The position numbers and the translations under genes were made by a program. A DNA stretch of 64,000 nucleotides from Marthasterias glacialis (lineage: Eukaryota > Echinodermata > Asteroidea > Forcipulatida > Asteriidae), in contig OU452227.1 of the NCBI GenBank assembly GCA_911728455.2, forward strand, positions 16,322,110-16,386,109. The letters run 5' to 3'. The notes beneath the pieces are model-generated. The model did not search any database. It saw nothing but the letters and a program-made list of their open reading frames with translations, and was not told the DNA's origin. Of the stretch, positions 13,300-23,959 are shown in pieces (position 1 is the first letter of the stretch; every line of letters starts with the position of its first letter).

Positions 13300-14030
13300 T
13301 AACAGCATAACGAGTACAGCTGTAGCCAATCTTACTTCACGTACATTCAGCATGCTTGGGGCACCTGCTGAGGTAATGTCGGACCTCGGTCCACAATTTG
13401 CTGGCAAGCAATATGCAGAGATGTGTACCGCATGGGGAATACAACACACAACGTCATACCCACAGTACCCCCGTTCAAATGGTCTTGTGGAACGCTCAGT
13501 ACGGACAGTCAAGTCCGTTATCAAGAAGTGCAAAAACATTGACTTGGCTCATCTTAACCTCTGAGCAACTCCAGTTGATAGTAATCTCCCATCCCCAGGT
13601 GAAATGATGTTTGGCAGACCAACACGCACAACACTTCCAAGCAATCAGACACACATCAACATTCAGAAATTGGAGGATACCTGAAAACAACTAGAAACAA
13701 GACGCCAGAAGATGAAAACTGACCATGACAACAAACACACTAGAAATGACCTACCCCAGCTTTATGTTGGTCAGAAAGTGCGAATCCTTGATCAACCGAG
13801 CAATACCTGGATTCCAGGAGATTCCATACATGTACTTACTTCAAAACGTGTCAGATTTGCTATTCACACCAAGAAACACTCTGATGCACCAACAGAGACA
13901 CAGAAGAACCAAGATCAGCCAATTTAGACAAATCGGAATGTGAAAACAATGCCAAACCAAAAGACACATCTCAGAACAAAACTAACAAAACTTGATCAGG
14001 TCTCATGATCAGAAGACCGACCAGATATAA
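13300..14030 (+). pseudogene. Ty3/Gypsy integrase remnant (3' end of pol)
   Basis: The translation reads SMLGAPAEVMSDLGPQF, then GIQHTTSYPQYPRSNGLVER: the second half of a Ty3/Gypsy integrase core, with the second catalytic Asp in SDLGPQF (the usual DNGPQF with N to L) and the Glu in LVERSVRTVK. A stop at 13561 breaks the frame. Downstream pieces FGRPTRTTLP, KMKTDHDNKH and LYVGQKVRILD are the integrase C-terminal region, and RRPTRYNNQ near 14008-14034 resembles the usual end of pol. The first catalytic Asp, RT, protease and gag are absent. It is clearly related to the integrase at 24000-25213 but is a separate, 5'-truncated copy. Confidence 0.85.
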
Positions 14031-14377
14031 CAACCAATGACTTATCTTTTTTATTCCCTGTTGAACAATAGATTGTGAAACATCAATCTAATACAAACTT
14101 CAAGTTCATTGAAGTTGATAGTTATGACAGTTGAATGTCAGTTGAATATTTCTAGTTGAAATTTAGTAAAGGTGTTCTACAATTTTAGGTCTTTTGAGTA
14201 TTTGCAAACTGTTTTGGTATTGAAAAATGTTCTTAATTATTTGCTAAAGTTATTATCTTTAGAATCTCATTGTATCCACAAATTGTTTGTAGTTTCGCCA
14301 CAAAGTACAGCATGTTTTAAGTAAATTCCAGATATAATATTATCTCATCAGTCAAGTTTACCTGTACTATTACTTTC

Positions 14378-14390
14378 AAAAGGGGAGGGA
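14378..14390 (+). other. Polypurine tract of the gypsy remnant
   Basis: Purine run aaaaggggaggga immediately followed by tgttgt, the standard plus-strand priming arrangement before a 3' LTR that starts with TG. Confidence 0.6.
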
Positions 14391-14571
14391 TGTTGTATTA
14401 TATTAATGGGGTTTACTTTGTGTGCATAGGGGTATGGGAAACGGTGCTTAGTACATGTATACTACACATTATCTTGCTCTTGGTTATGGTATGTGACATG
14501 AATTAAAGCAGCCAAGTGTTGCTCAAGAGAATCCGTAAATACTCTCTCTGCGGAATCAATTCTTCATCACA
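14391..14571 (+). mobile_element. Putative 3' LTR of the gypsy remnant
   Basis: Starts TGTTGTATTATA right after the polypurine tract and would end ...TTCTTCATCACA, giving TG...CA ends and about 180 bp. The matching 5' LTR is not in the window, so the right boundary is inferred from the CA end and from where similarity to another repeat family begins near 14575. Confidence 0.5.
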
Positions 14572-14574
14572 CTT

Positions 14575-15191
14575 CAGTTACTAAGCCCTTTTATTAAAGT
14601 TGTATGTTGTGACTTTATTTTAATCACATTAGTGTTTCATAAACTAACAGTAGGCTACACTCTACTACAAAAGAGGTTTATTTTGAGTTATGCACTACTG
14701 GAGTCAGACGATGATGTAGCAACCCGCCTGTTATTTTGTTTAATGTAAATCACTGGAAAAAAAATAAAAAGGTCAAGAACGTTTGAAAAGTGAGCATTTA
14801 TACCTAGCCTTGCGGAATTTCAACTAGACAAAGGAACAACACAGTTTTGGAGAGCCTTTTCTTTGGATGATTTCAGCTTAAAAACTGTGAAATTATTGTG
14901 TTGAAAAGTGTGTGATCGCGGTCATCTGGCCCAAACGTCGTGCAACTAAGGTTCCTTGTAGAATTTCCAAGACTTGCTGGAACTGTCCTTACTGGCTTTA
15001 TTCAGCAACTCGAAGATCTCTGATACAACTCTGGAATATTTTCCCCAGATTTCGAGAAAGAAAGGCCTGGATTGAAAAAACAAATACAACAATCATCATG
15101 TACCGTCCCGCACTTTCCAATGAAGGACGCCATGTTTGTTTATGTTTAATACCCACTACAGGTCACATGACTTGGGTTAGGCAATCGGTCT
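14575..15191. mobile_element. Partial copy of the AGACCGATTGCGCGA TIR element
   Basis: Reverse-complement relative of the element at 32421-33222. It shares tatgttgtg, aacccgcctg, a gtgatcgcggtc block and aacttgctggaactg-like sequence, and ends gcaatcggtct at 15191, which is the family terminal inverted repeat. The left terminus is missing or too diverged to place. The open frame at 14912-15328 overlaps it, but the frame is not conserved with the other copy, so I treat this as non-coding DNA-transposon sequence. Confidence 0.7.
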
Positions 15192-15386
15192 ATTTCCACT
15201 TGTTTTTGATTTTTTTTTGGCAGAAAAGTGATAGTGATGAGACATGTGATAGTCTGAAATGCTTTTGGGAATTCAAAATGGCCACTGTATTTGGCGGTCT
15301 TCTTAATTTTTGTGTTTTCAGCCTATAATTAGGGGGTAAAATTATATCAAGTTTTATAACAACAGAATATTTTCAATATGCTAATT

Positions 15387-16392
15387 CAGGCCTCGACAAA
15401 TCGCCTGTCCGATAGCCTGGGACACAGTGAAATTTTGTCGGGCAACCTAGATGTCTGAATGGTCTGCCCGGTCGGGCAACTGCTTTTTTGAGACACTATT
15501 GAGTTAAATATTACTTACTAAATAAAAGTTTCACCGTTTAATTCCACTGGTGATTTCCTACAAAAGTGTTCAAAGCATTAATACAAAGCTAAAAATCTAC
15601 CCCAAAAATGTCGAACATTATCGTGGTTGCGCCATCTTAACTGCACTGGTTTCATGCAAATATGCATTGTCTGTACACACACCATGGAGGGGAGCCAAGG
15701 AAGCAATCAATCTTGTACTCGTGGTTTCGCTCAGCCCCACCATTGGTAAGGCGGTGGATTGAGTGAAACTACTGGCAATGGTACTTTATTATATGTTGAT
15801 ACGGGGGACGGGGACAACATTTGTACAAATCTCTGCTAGAAGCAGAAAGTAGATGTTATCGCACTGACAAATAATGTTCACCCACTATGCTTTTCGTTGT
15901 CAAAATTTAGTAAAATATTCCTTGTAAAAGTGCGCTGCAGATTTGTGAATATCGTACAGTGGATCGTCATTATCTTTAATACATCACATCGCTGGTGTAC
16001 AGCCACTTTTATGTGAATCCATTGTGGAAAAATTACATCGCTGGTACTCAGCAATTAAGTGTACATGTACATACTGTAAGTTCAAGCATTCAAAGATGGC
16101 CACATTTATCAGCGCACCAGTTCTGTGTGAGTGCGTGCGTGACTGAGTTTACTTGTATGAAATTTCAAATTTTACATTTATTTGTTCAATGATAGTTAGC
16201 CTATGCTGTCAATTAACAAATAAAAATACATAGTCATGGTTTGCCAATATTGCCACTTAATTTGCTGATATAAATTCCTCAAAATTCATGCCTCAATTGT
16301 TTTGTTTTTTTGTCAGGCAAGATTAGGCAAGCCATATGCGACCAAAGCTTGCCCGATCGGGCAATTAAGAAAAAAAAATTGATCGAGGCCTG
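15387..16392. mobile_element. Non-autonomous hAT-like element, 1006 bp, with 8-bp TSD
   Basis: Ends caggcctcga and tcgaggcctg are perfect 10-bp inverted repeats. They are flanked by exact 8-bp direct repeats tgctaatt at 15379-15386 and 16393-16400. An 8-bp TSD with CAG...CTG ends is the hAT signature. Subterminal words gtcgggcaac and gatcgggcaa repeat near both ends, like transposase-binding motifs. No transposase frame is visible, so it would depend on an autonomous relative. Confidence 0.88.
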
Positions 16393-16400
16393 TGCTAATT

Positions 16401-17388
16401 TCTTACAAGTAAACAATTTAGATTCGTCAATCAAGCCTCATTGTTGCTCCTTGTCCCTGGGCGGAGGCCATTTTGATTTTTAAGTGAAAAAACATTTTTT
16501 TCTGCAAAAATGGGATTTATAAATTGATGGATTATAATGCCCCCCAATGGTGACTCCAGTTATTAAATTAGGTTGGAACTATATTGACCATGTTCAAACA
16601 AACAAGTTTGCCATGTTTCAAAACTTTTGGACAAAAAAATACAGACATTATGGGGAAAACTTTGTTTTTGACCACAATTGGGCAAAAAAAAAAAACCGGT
16701 CAAAACGCCCTCTAGTGACGATTTTTGGAAATTTGTTGACATCATCAATCATGTAAAACTCGGTAAAGTGAACATTTGTGGCAAGTTTCATAACATACAT
16801 CCCCCAAAAAGCCCGGTCCTGACAGGGTTAATAGTCCTATCCTTTAAGCCCCACCCATGCGCCATATGCACCAACATGTTTGTCAGACCTGGTTGTGCAA
16901 TCACTTCTGTGATTAGTCAATACAACAAGGGCGGGGCTTAATGAATCAGTCTATTGATGTTTGTGCCCTTCTTCAATGTGGTGGGTAAACTCGCAACTCA
17001 TAGCGTAATTATTTGAGCTTGAACTGGAAGGGCAACACGTACACGTGACGCAATATATAATAATGTGCAGCTACCTCTTGTTTGAATACGCCTTCAAATC
17101 AGTACAGCTTCAAATGCGATCTTTTCGCCATGTTATGTCTGAAAACACACCCAAAACTGATTGGCATTGTTATCCATACTTATTTATGTGGAAAAATAAG
17201 TTTGTATCGTAAAATTAACATTTTTGTCCTGTCTGTAGAATTTGCCAACAAGTTGTTATTGCACTTGCGCAATGACATTGGACCGCATCATGACTTGTGT
17301 TTTTTATAGGATTGGCCACTCTTTTGTGCATGCTGATATGGTGGCTAAACAGTAATGAATTGCGCTGAAATAAAGTTTTTAAACATTT
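16401..17388. other. Spacer without recognised gene
   Basis: AT-rich sequence with a poly-A run near 16685 and several short open frames of no recognisable family. A phrase near 16938 (gaatcagtctattgatg) is weakly like the AGACCGATT terminal repeat seen elsewhere, but too short to call. Confidence 0.35.
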
Positions 17389-17394
17389 CTATTG

Positions 17395-17539
17395 CAGGCC
17401 TTGAACTTCGCTCTTGAAGGGGCACGGAAATTTTCCTCTGGTAAGGGGCACTTCTATGAGGGAACTGTAAATTTGTATTGGAACTTTGCAAAGGGCACCA
17501 CGGCAAAAGCACATGGCAAATGTGTAAAGTCGAGGCCTG
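17395..17539. mobile_element. Short MITE with caggcct termini, 145 bp
   Basis: Begins caggccttga and ends gtcgaggcctg, imperfect inverted repeats like those of the hAT-like element at 15387. Direct repeats ctattg (6 bp) flank it at 17389-17394 and 17540-17545. The interior (ggggcacggaaatt, aaagggcacc) has no coding potential. Probably a deletion derivative of a related hAT family. Confidence 0.65.
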
Positions 17540-17596
17540 CTATTGATAAAACTTTTTTGTTGATTTTAGCAACCAGTTCTCTTTATGATCCATTTA

Positions 17597-17712
17597 GGCC
17601 TGGGCGACTAGAGCATTTAGTCGAGTAATTACGACTGTTGATTGCAAGGACTAGTTGTGACCACCGCCTTGCAACTACTCGAGTAGCCGCTCTGCCACAC
17701 TACTTCAACAGT
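17597..17712. repeat. Fragment of a cgactag-rich dispersed repeat
   Basis: The sequence cctgggcgactagagc followed by stretches of gtcgagtaattacgac and actactcgagtag is self-complementary. A related block occurs at 41177-41270 (gctgggcgactagtg ... actcgagttg). The ctgggcgacta start resembles a hAT-type terminus seen in many animals, but no TSD was found. Confidence 0.4.
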
Positions 17713-18257
17713 ACTCGCGAATAGTTGCCCAATGAACTGATTTCTCATTCAAGACTAATAGTTCATAACATAAAAAAGCACAACGCAATGCTCCAATGTG
17801 ACACACACACACACACGTTTTTCACTATGAGTGCCATTACACCACAGCGCACAACACAATATTGCCCAACAGTCAGCAGACTGAAGCCCGAAACTGTACA
17901 CAAAGCGACCTTTTACATAGGCTCATCCATATTCAACAGTTACATTACATGTTTGTGTGGCTTATGATTGGTCTGGAATTGTTCATTAAGTTTTCGCTGC
18001 AAAATGCAGCTATTTTTTACCCTGCTGTTGAACGTGTACCCAGCCATGCAAGCTGACGCTTTCTTATGAATGGATGTTTTATTATTAGACAATCACAGTG
18101 TTGCTTACCTTGGACTTCGTACCTGCTGTATGTAATGTACAAACGATGTATTGTTTGTGCAAGTGGTAGACGACTGTCGCGTGTACGTACATGTACATGG
18201 TGTACATATAATGAATTGCCGTGTATTGTGTATGTGTGGTTGTAGTTGTTGTAATGA

Positions 18258-18341
18258 GGGACTATTTTACCCCCGCGTAGGAATGTATGTTATAGGTCTA
18301 ATGACTACTATTGAGCAAGTAATAAACTGGTTATCACTACA
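18258..18341 (+). repeat. 5' LTR of gypsy element
   Basis: From about ctattttacccccgcgtag to ttatcactaca. It matches 25454-25560 across acccccgcgtaggaatgta, ggtctaatgac, ttgagcaagtaataaactgg and ttatcactaca. The left boundary is uncertain by roughly 20 bp because the outermost bases of the two copies have diverged. The two LTRs differ by several substitutions and a small indel, so insertion is not recent. Confidence 0.8.
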
Positions 18342-18355
18342 TGGTGGCAGCGGTG
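18342..18355 (+). other. Primer-binding site, tRNA-Leu type
   Basis: The 14 bases tggtggcagcggtg directly follow the 5' LTR. They are complementary to the 3' end of animal tRNA-Leu(AAG), which ends ...CACCGCTGCCA plus CCA. This fixes the LTR end at 18341 and the direction of reverse transcription. Confidence 0.75.
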
Positions 18356-19764
18356 AGGAAAATTACCCGAAAATCCACTGAATCTACTGAAGACTGCCTG
18401 TGCAATTGTCATACATCCAGCAGCAAGCCTCCCGACACCGCCAGTTGGGCAGATTTAGTGAACATTACAGACACGTAAGACCGCCACCCAGACCACGTTG
18501 CTACCTTGCCGTTAATGCAGTCAACACACACCGTGTGCGTACAGTATGTACCACCACATAACTTTGACTATTACCAGGCCACAGCGTTCACCACCAACGA
18601 CCATACACAAGTGTGACCGTCTACCCTGCACACACAGCCAGTAGTTTCACTAGCGAGCCGGCTATCTAAGCCACAGAGTGAGTGCAAGGCCCACATGAAC
18701 TAGTAGCGGCTTTGCCCGACCGATCCTGCATCTTCAGAGATCATAGCTAGCTCCGAATTTAGTTCCACTTAACGGAAGACGTCACCCGGAAAACTACCAC
18801 CCCTTCGTCATACCCCAGAGTCTGGACGTCAACATTGCCCGAGGCCGACCAGCGACCAGAGTGACAATCAACCCCGTGGAACAGCACAGTGTATCTCCGC
18901 TCACAAACAGCCACCCAATGCCAGCTTGAATTCAAGGTCTGTATTAATCAAAGCTACAGACCCTACACCCCAAACTTACATTACAGAATTTTCGACTACG
19001 CTACGAATCAACGGAGGACAGACAAAAGTGAAAATACGTTGGCCATCTTTACTACTTCACCTGTGGAACAACCCCCCCCCCCAACTCAACCCTGAGAACA
19101 ACGATCCTGCTTACCAGTAGACAAGGAAGAACTACATGTATGGACTTAAAAATTTTACGGTATGCTTATCGTAATCCATGTAATCAGTGACTGTTTTCAG
19201 CTATTAATGTGCACTATATTTCCTTGCCATTGTGTATTGAACAGAAAATAGATCCGTACTGCTGTACACACAGGAAATCCCCTCCGTGTTGCCGATCTGG
19301 ATTGACCTCTGACCCTATTACTCCACATTGGGAAAGGACTTCACACAAGGACAACTTCAGGATTAATCCACCGACCAGCTGGAACTGTTTTCACAAACTT
19401 TTATGAATGAACAAGTCTTACTACGTGTGTAATTACGTCAAAAATACACTTAACCTTCCATGAACTGTTTGTTGGACATTTTTTAACACCAAAGACATTG
19501 AGTTATCTAATGATTTTGATTACTTTCATTGAAATTGCTATTTCATATCTGATATTTTATATCGCAATACCATTTTTGTATTACTTGTGGATTACCTTTA
19601 TACCGATCTACAGTTTTTCATATCATAACTTGAATCAGTTCAATATTAAATATTTTGCACCCACCTTAAAAAATTGGCATTGTTCATATTTGATTCCAGT
19701 ATTGTTAAACATTTTCCAGATTGCAAAACATTTATTTTGCTCTCTCCCATTCCAAAACACAACA
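18356..19764 (+). other. Gypsy leader between primer site and gag
   Basis: About 1.4 kb with no conserved protein. It includes a C-rich region to about 19100 with a poly-C run near 19073, then a hydrophobic open stretch in frame with gag from 19498. I start gag at 19765, not 19498, because similarity to Gag begins there and the upstream part looks like leader sequence read through by chance. Confidence 0.5.
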
Positions 19765-20625
19765 ATGGCTAAATTTCCAGAGATCCGTTGGGAAGCCAAA
19801 GATATAGCGGAAGAATTTAAGCTCTTCAAACAATGCATGGAACTGAGTTTCCTAGACCAAAGCATCAGTGATCCAGCAAAGCGTGCTGTAAAAATCCAGA
19901 TAGCTGCTGGGAAAGAAGGCCTCAAAAAAATCAACTCATCCAACCTCTCTCCAGATCAACTCGACCCATCAAAACTATGGGAGCTATTTGAGAAGCAACT
20001 CAATATCAAAGTGAATTTCCGCATTCACCGCTTGGAGATGCTGAGGTACCGCCAAAAGGAGGATGAACCACTGGACGAGTTTGTCAATAGATGCCGCCTT
20101 AAATCACATGAATGTGCCTTCACTCCAGATGAAGCAACTGAGAGCATTATCGAACTTGTCATTGTATCAACTACATCCGACAGTTTCCAGCGAGACTTGC
20201 TGGACAAACCAGTTGGCTACACCATTGAGGAACTTCTTCATGATGGAAGGAAGTATGGGGCGCTTTCAGCAGGAAAGAAATGTCTCCAATCGCTCGATGG
20301 AGAAACTGCAACAACGGCAACATCCGTCGATGCCATGAGTGCCAGAAAGAAGCGTTGCGGCAACTGTGGTCTCCATCATCCACCAAGACGATGTCCAGCC
20401 TATAAGGACACGTACAAGTCATGTGGCGCCAAGGGCCATTGGATCAAGTACTGCCGCAAAAGAAAAAGCCAAGAACGTCGGAAAGATAACTTGACAGAAC
20501 AGACTGGTCGACGACGAAAACAAAGAGGACAACGATCATCAAGCCGGCAGCCCCCCAGACAACGGAAGGTTGCCAACAGTGTGGATGAATACACACTAGA
20601 AGATGCCACATACCATGACACATAG
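19765..20625 (+). CDS. Gag polyprotein of the gypsy element
   Basis: Frame of 286 residues starting MAKFPEIRWEAK in a good context (aacaatggc). It would make the structural shell of the retrotransposon particle. Residues 1-170 are helix-rich, with LWELFEKQLNIKVNF and a QKEDEPLDEFVNRCRLK stretch of the kind found in retrotransposon Gag. Two zinc knuckles follow: CGNCGLHHPPRRC, then YKSCGAKGHWIKYC. The second should begin with Cys, but the codon is tac (Tyr), so this knuckle has lost a zinc ligand by an apparent tgc to tac change. A basic tail (RRRKQRGQR) closes the protein. This is the best preserved reading frame in the element. Confidence 0.85.
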   Translation: MAKFPEIRWEAKDIAEEFKLFKQCMELSFLDQSISDPAKRAVKIQIAAGKEGLKKINSSNLSPDQLDPSKLWELFEKQLNIKVNFRIHRLEMLRYRQKEDEPLDEFVNRCRLKSHECAFTPDEATESIIELVIVSTTSDSFQRDLLDKPVGYTIEELLHDGRKYGALSAGKKCLQSLDGETATTATSVDAMSARKKRCGNCGLHHPPRRCPAYKDTYKSCGAKGHWIKYCRKRKSQERRKDNLTEQTGRRRKQRGQRSSSRQPPRQRKVANSVDEYTLEDATYHDT

Positions 20626-20664
20626 GATGTTGTATACCACACAATAACCGTCTCCAACCTCTGC

Positions 20665-21221
20665 ATGGACTCCGCCAAACAAAGCAGTGAGGCTTACATG
20701 ACCATCGATGTAATATGTCCAAATCTTGAAGGTGTGCGCCACTTGAAGCTAAAAGTGGACACAGGAGCAGGAGGCAACACCCTGCTGCTACGTACGATTC
20801 AACAAATGTATGGAGATAGATGGAAGTCACACATCATGCCAGCAGATGTCAAACTCACCGCCTACAATGGCACTGCATACCATGTCTAGGACGCATTGAG
20901 ATTATGTGTCGTTATAAACAACCAGAGTGGAACTGTCACAATTTTTACGTCGTAGATGTTCCTGGACCTGCTATCGCTGGCCTTCCAATGTGCCATGAGC
21001 TCAAAGTGGTAACCATCCATTCCACTGTGTTGTCGGCTCAACATCAAGCCAAAGCTCGCACGCAGCCCAATGCTGACAGCCCTATCAACTCAGTTGACGA
21101 CCTCAAGCGTATCCGAATCAGTTCGACACAATTGGCGACTTCAAAGTCAAAGCCAGTCTCCATCTTAAGGAAGGTGCAGAACCAGCCATCGATACACCAA
21201 GGAAGTGCAGTGTGCACTTGA
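20665..21221 (+). pseudogene. Gypsy aspartic protease region
   Basis: The sequence LKLKVDTGAGGNTLLL carries the retropepsin catalytic DTG followed by the usual AGGNTLL. A stop (tag at 20887) and a frameshift follow. The other frame continues with CLGRIEIMCRY and FYVVDVPGPAIAGLPMCHEL, the typical C-terminal part of Mag/Gypsy proteases. The protease would have cut Gag-Pol. Broken here. Confidence 0.8.
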
Positions 21222-21865
21222 AACCGAAACTTGAGGTAGAGATCAACAGGATGGAAGAGATTGGTGTCATACTGAAGGTTACACACCACACCGACTGGTG
21301 TAGTTCGATCACCATTAGCCTTAATTAAACAAGATGGTTCCTCCGGGTGTTCCTAGACCCGAAGCGGCTGAACCAAAGTCTCAAACGGTGCCCGCACAAA
21401 TACCAACGCTTGAGGAGCTCAACCCAGCATTTGCCAATGCCAAGTTTTTCTCAAAGCTTGATGCTAAAGCCACTGCTTTAGCATCAGAAAAACTGGGCTG
21501 TATGTCTGAAAGAAGACTTCCAAGAGCTAACAACCTTCAGAACACCTTTTGGACGCTACTGTTTCCAGCACCTGCCTTTCGGACTCTCCATCAGCCAAGA
21601 CATTTTCTAACAATGTTTGGACGATATCATAGCACAGGTGCCGGGATGTGTTGGTAAAGCCGATGACATAAGTAGTTGGTCAGACAGAACAGGAACATGA
21701 CGCCAACCTGATCAAACTGTTCGAGACAGCACAAGCAGAAGGGCTTGTCTTCAACAGTTCAAAATGTCTCATCAAGACCAAGGAAATCAGCTTCTTCGGA
21801 TCCCTCTACTCTGCCACAGGCATCCGACCCGACCCAAGTTGAGTTGAGGATATACATAAGGCATG
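21184..21865 (+). pseudogene. Gypsy reverse transcriptase, first part, frameshifted
   Basis: The fragment PRKCSVHLKPKLEVEINRMEEIGVI is the RT entry region; IPTLEELNPAFANAKFFSKLDAKA carries motif A (FSKLDA). The YxDD motif region near 21650-21675 reads GKADDI, then TEQEHDANLIKLFETAQAEG, SSKCLIKT and SFFGSLYSATGIRPDPS in shifting frames. At least three frameshifts and two stops are visible. Similarity stops at VEDIHKA near 21860. Confidence 0.82.
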
Positions 21866-23225
21866 TTCTTTGAAATGTGTACCATTTCACAACCTCACAT
21901 GTCATTTTAAAAAAATATTTGTTTGACCTCATAAGATGTTAAAATAATAAAGTGCATATTTAAGTATACTAAAACGCTTATATAAGGATAGTTCAGTGAG
22001 TTATTAGAATTTATAGTCTACATCATTGAAACATGTGGTCATTTAATTGTATTTAATTCAAATATAGAAAAAAGCAAAGGACAAGGAGCATCCATTTTTT
22101 TCTGTAGTGAAGCCCAACTTATATACTATCAAATAAAAATGGAAGAATCCAAACAAAACACAACACGCAGAAAATATAAGCCTGACACATGAGTGAATAA
22201 CATTGACGGAAAACAGAAGCAAATATTGCCTCTTATTAATTTGTTACTGAAACAATACAACTGTAATTTCCATGATATATTTGCAGCTCTTCTCATGTCT
22301 AACATCTATCAAAAAAATTAAGTTCGCCAGGCTTAAAAAAAAAAGAGTTTTTTTTAAACGTCCAGTTTCGAACGTCATTTTTGCCAGATTTTTAGTGACG
22401 TTTGAGATAAATTTACGGAATTTATTGCAAATGCTCTACCGGTACTTTGTTACCTACATGTACGCACAGTCCACATCGATCACACTGAAGATAAGTTGTT
22501 CTAGTTTCCAAAATCTAGTGTTTGCAGCGAAGTATTTCGGTTGTTTATCGCCTCAGATGCGTTTTGGATTTTAGTCTGGAACTGTCCCCTAGGTCCAGTA
22601 CGTCAGTAAAATCCAGGACGTCATTTACTTGACAGATTTCTTTTAAACGAAGACAACGCGTGGCAGAAAAAAAACACGGCAGATTTAACGTTACGTGCAA
22701 ACATCGAGGTAGTGAAACGGCAAGCAGACGATTGCTCTTATTGTTGACCAGCTATCTCAGTCGTCATTGCTTCGAAGTAATCCTTATTTATGTATGTTTA
22801 TACCATATTTTTTTAGATTCAATGGAATGTTTAACATTTTTGCTATTCACATGCTTCTTATTGTTGACATTTTTTGATTTTTTTTTTTTTTTTTCAGGTT
22901 TTGTTTTCCCCCTGCTGTAATGTATTGTCAACAGGCCCTACTACCCGCGCATGCTAACTTAAAAAATATACCCCTGCAAAGATAAAAATTTAGTCATCAT
23001 AATATGATATAAATCTAGTAGGGTGTTGAAGTCCGTCAAAATTGCTGACATTCTGGAATCTAAATCGTCCACCTTGGTTTAGTTGAAAGGCATTGGTGGT
23101 CAATATTGTGTTTGATATATTGTCGGGTACCTCGTAGTTTATTACACTGTATTTTATAAATAAACTATTCAGCTTTTACTGATGGAAATATCGGGGTCTG
23201 AATTTCAGGCTTTCGAATGGTCCAT
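21866..23225. other. Foreign sequence interrupting gypsy pol
   Basis: Pol similarity ends at DIHKA (about 21860) and resumes at LPTPQDKEDLQKFLGII (about 23240). In an intact element these are separated by only one or a few codons. The roughly 1.36 kb between is AT-rich with poly-A/T runs (for example near 22340 and 22877) and no recognised protein. It looks like a later insertion. I could not find convincing terminal repeats or a TSD, so its class is unknown. Confidence 0.65.
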
Positions 23226-23229
23226 CTTT

Positions 23230-23850
23230 TGAAGAAGCTGCCATAACCTACCAACACCTCAAGATAAGGAGGACCTGCAGAAATTCCTTGGCATTATCAC
23301 ATACGTCTCTGCGTATATCCCAAACCTCGCTGACCGTGCAGTAACCCTTTGAGAGCTCCTGAAGAAAAACACACCGTTTATTCGGCACGATGACCATCAG
23401 GCAGCTTTTGAAGCCCTCAAGTACATGTACTCCATAACAAAGGATGCAAATCTTCAATACTTCAACCCCGAGGTCCCCACAACCCTTGAGGTAGATGCAT
23501 TACAGAAAGGTCTTGGGGCGTGTCTGTTACAGGACAACAAACCAGTGGCTTATGCATCAAGAGCTTATCGTCAGCACAGAGATCATACTCCAACATAGAG
23601 CATGAGACCCTTGCCCTTGTCTTCGGAGTGACAAGATTCCACAACTATGTATTCGGCAAGGAATTTGTAGTCAACACAGACCACAAACCTCTAGAAATGA
23701 TATAGAAAAAGCCACTCTCTAGTGCACCTCCACGCCTTCAGCGTCTTCTGATCAAGGTTCAGGGTTATAACTTTGATGTCAACTATAAACCTGGACACAC
23801 TATGCTGCTCTCTGACGCACTCAGTAGGTTACTAAACCCCAACAAAACAG
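23230..23850 (+). pseudogene. Gypsy RT thumb and RNase H
   Basis: The frame resumes with DKEDLQKFLGIITYVSAY, IPNLADRAVTL then stop, NTPFIRHDDHQAAFEALK, LEVDALQKGLGACLLQ (first RNase H Asp), YASRA, NIEHETLALVFGVTRFHNYV (catalytic Glu), NTDHKPLEMI (Asp) and GYNFDVNYKPG...LSDALSRL, which ends the domain. Order and spacing match Ty3/Gypsy pol. There are stops at about 23350 and 23703 and a frame change near 23590. Confidence 0.85.
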
Positions 23851-23959
23851 AGGACATAGCCCTTGACAAACTCGTGGACAGCCTAGACATAGCTGAAGGA
23901 CCAAAAGCCCAGCAAATTGATCTTCATCACTTTGGCAAGAATAAGCAGACAGCGCTACA

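Noticed and set aside
14912-15328. 138-codon open frame
   Set aside because: It lies in a degraded TIR element and the frame is not conserved with the second copy near 32.6 kb.
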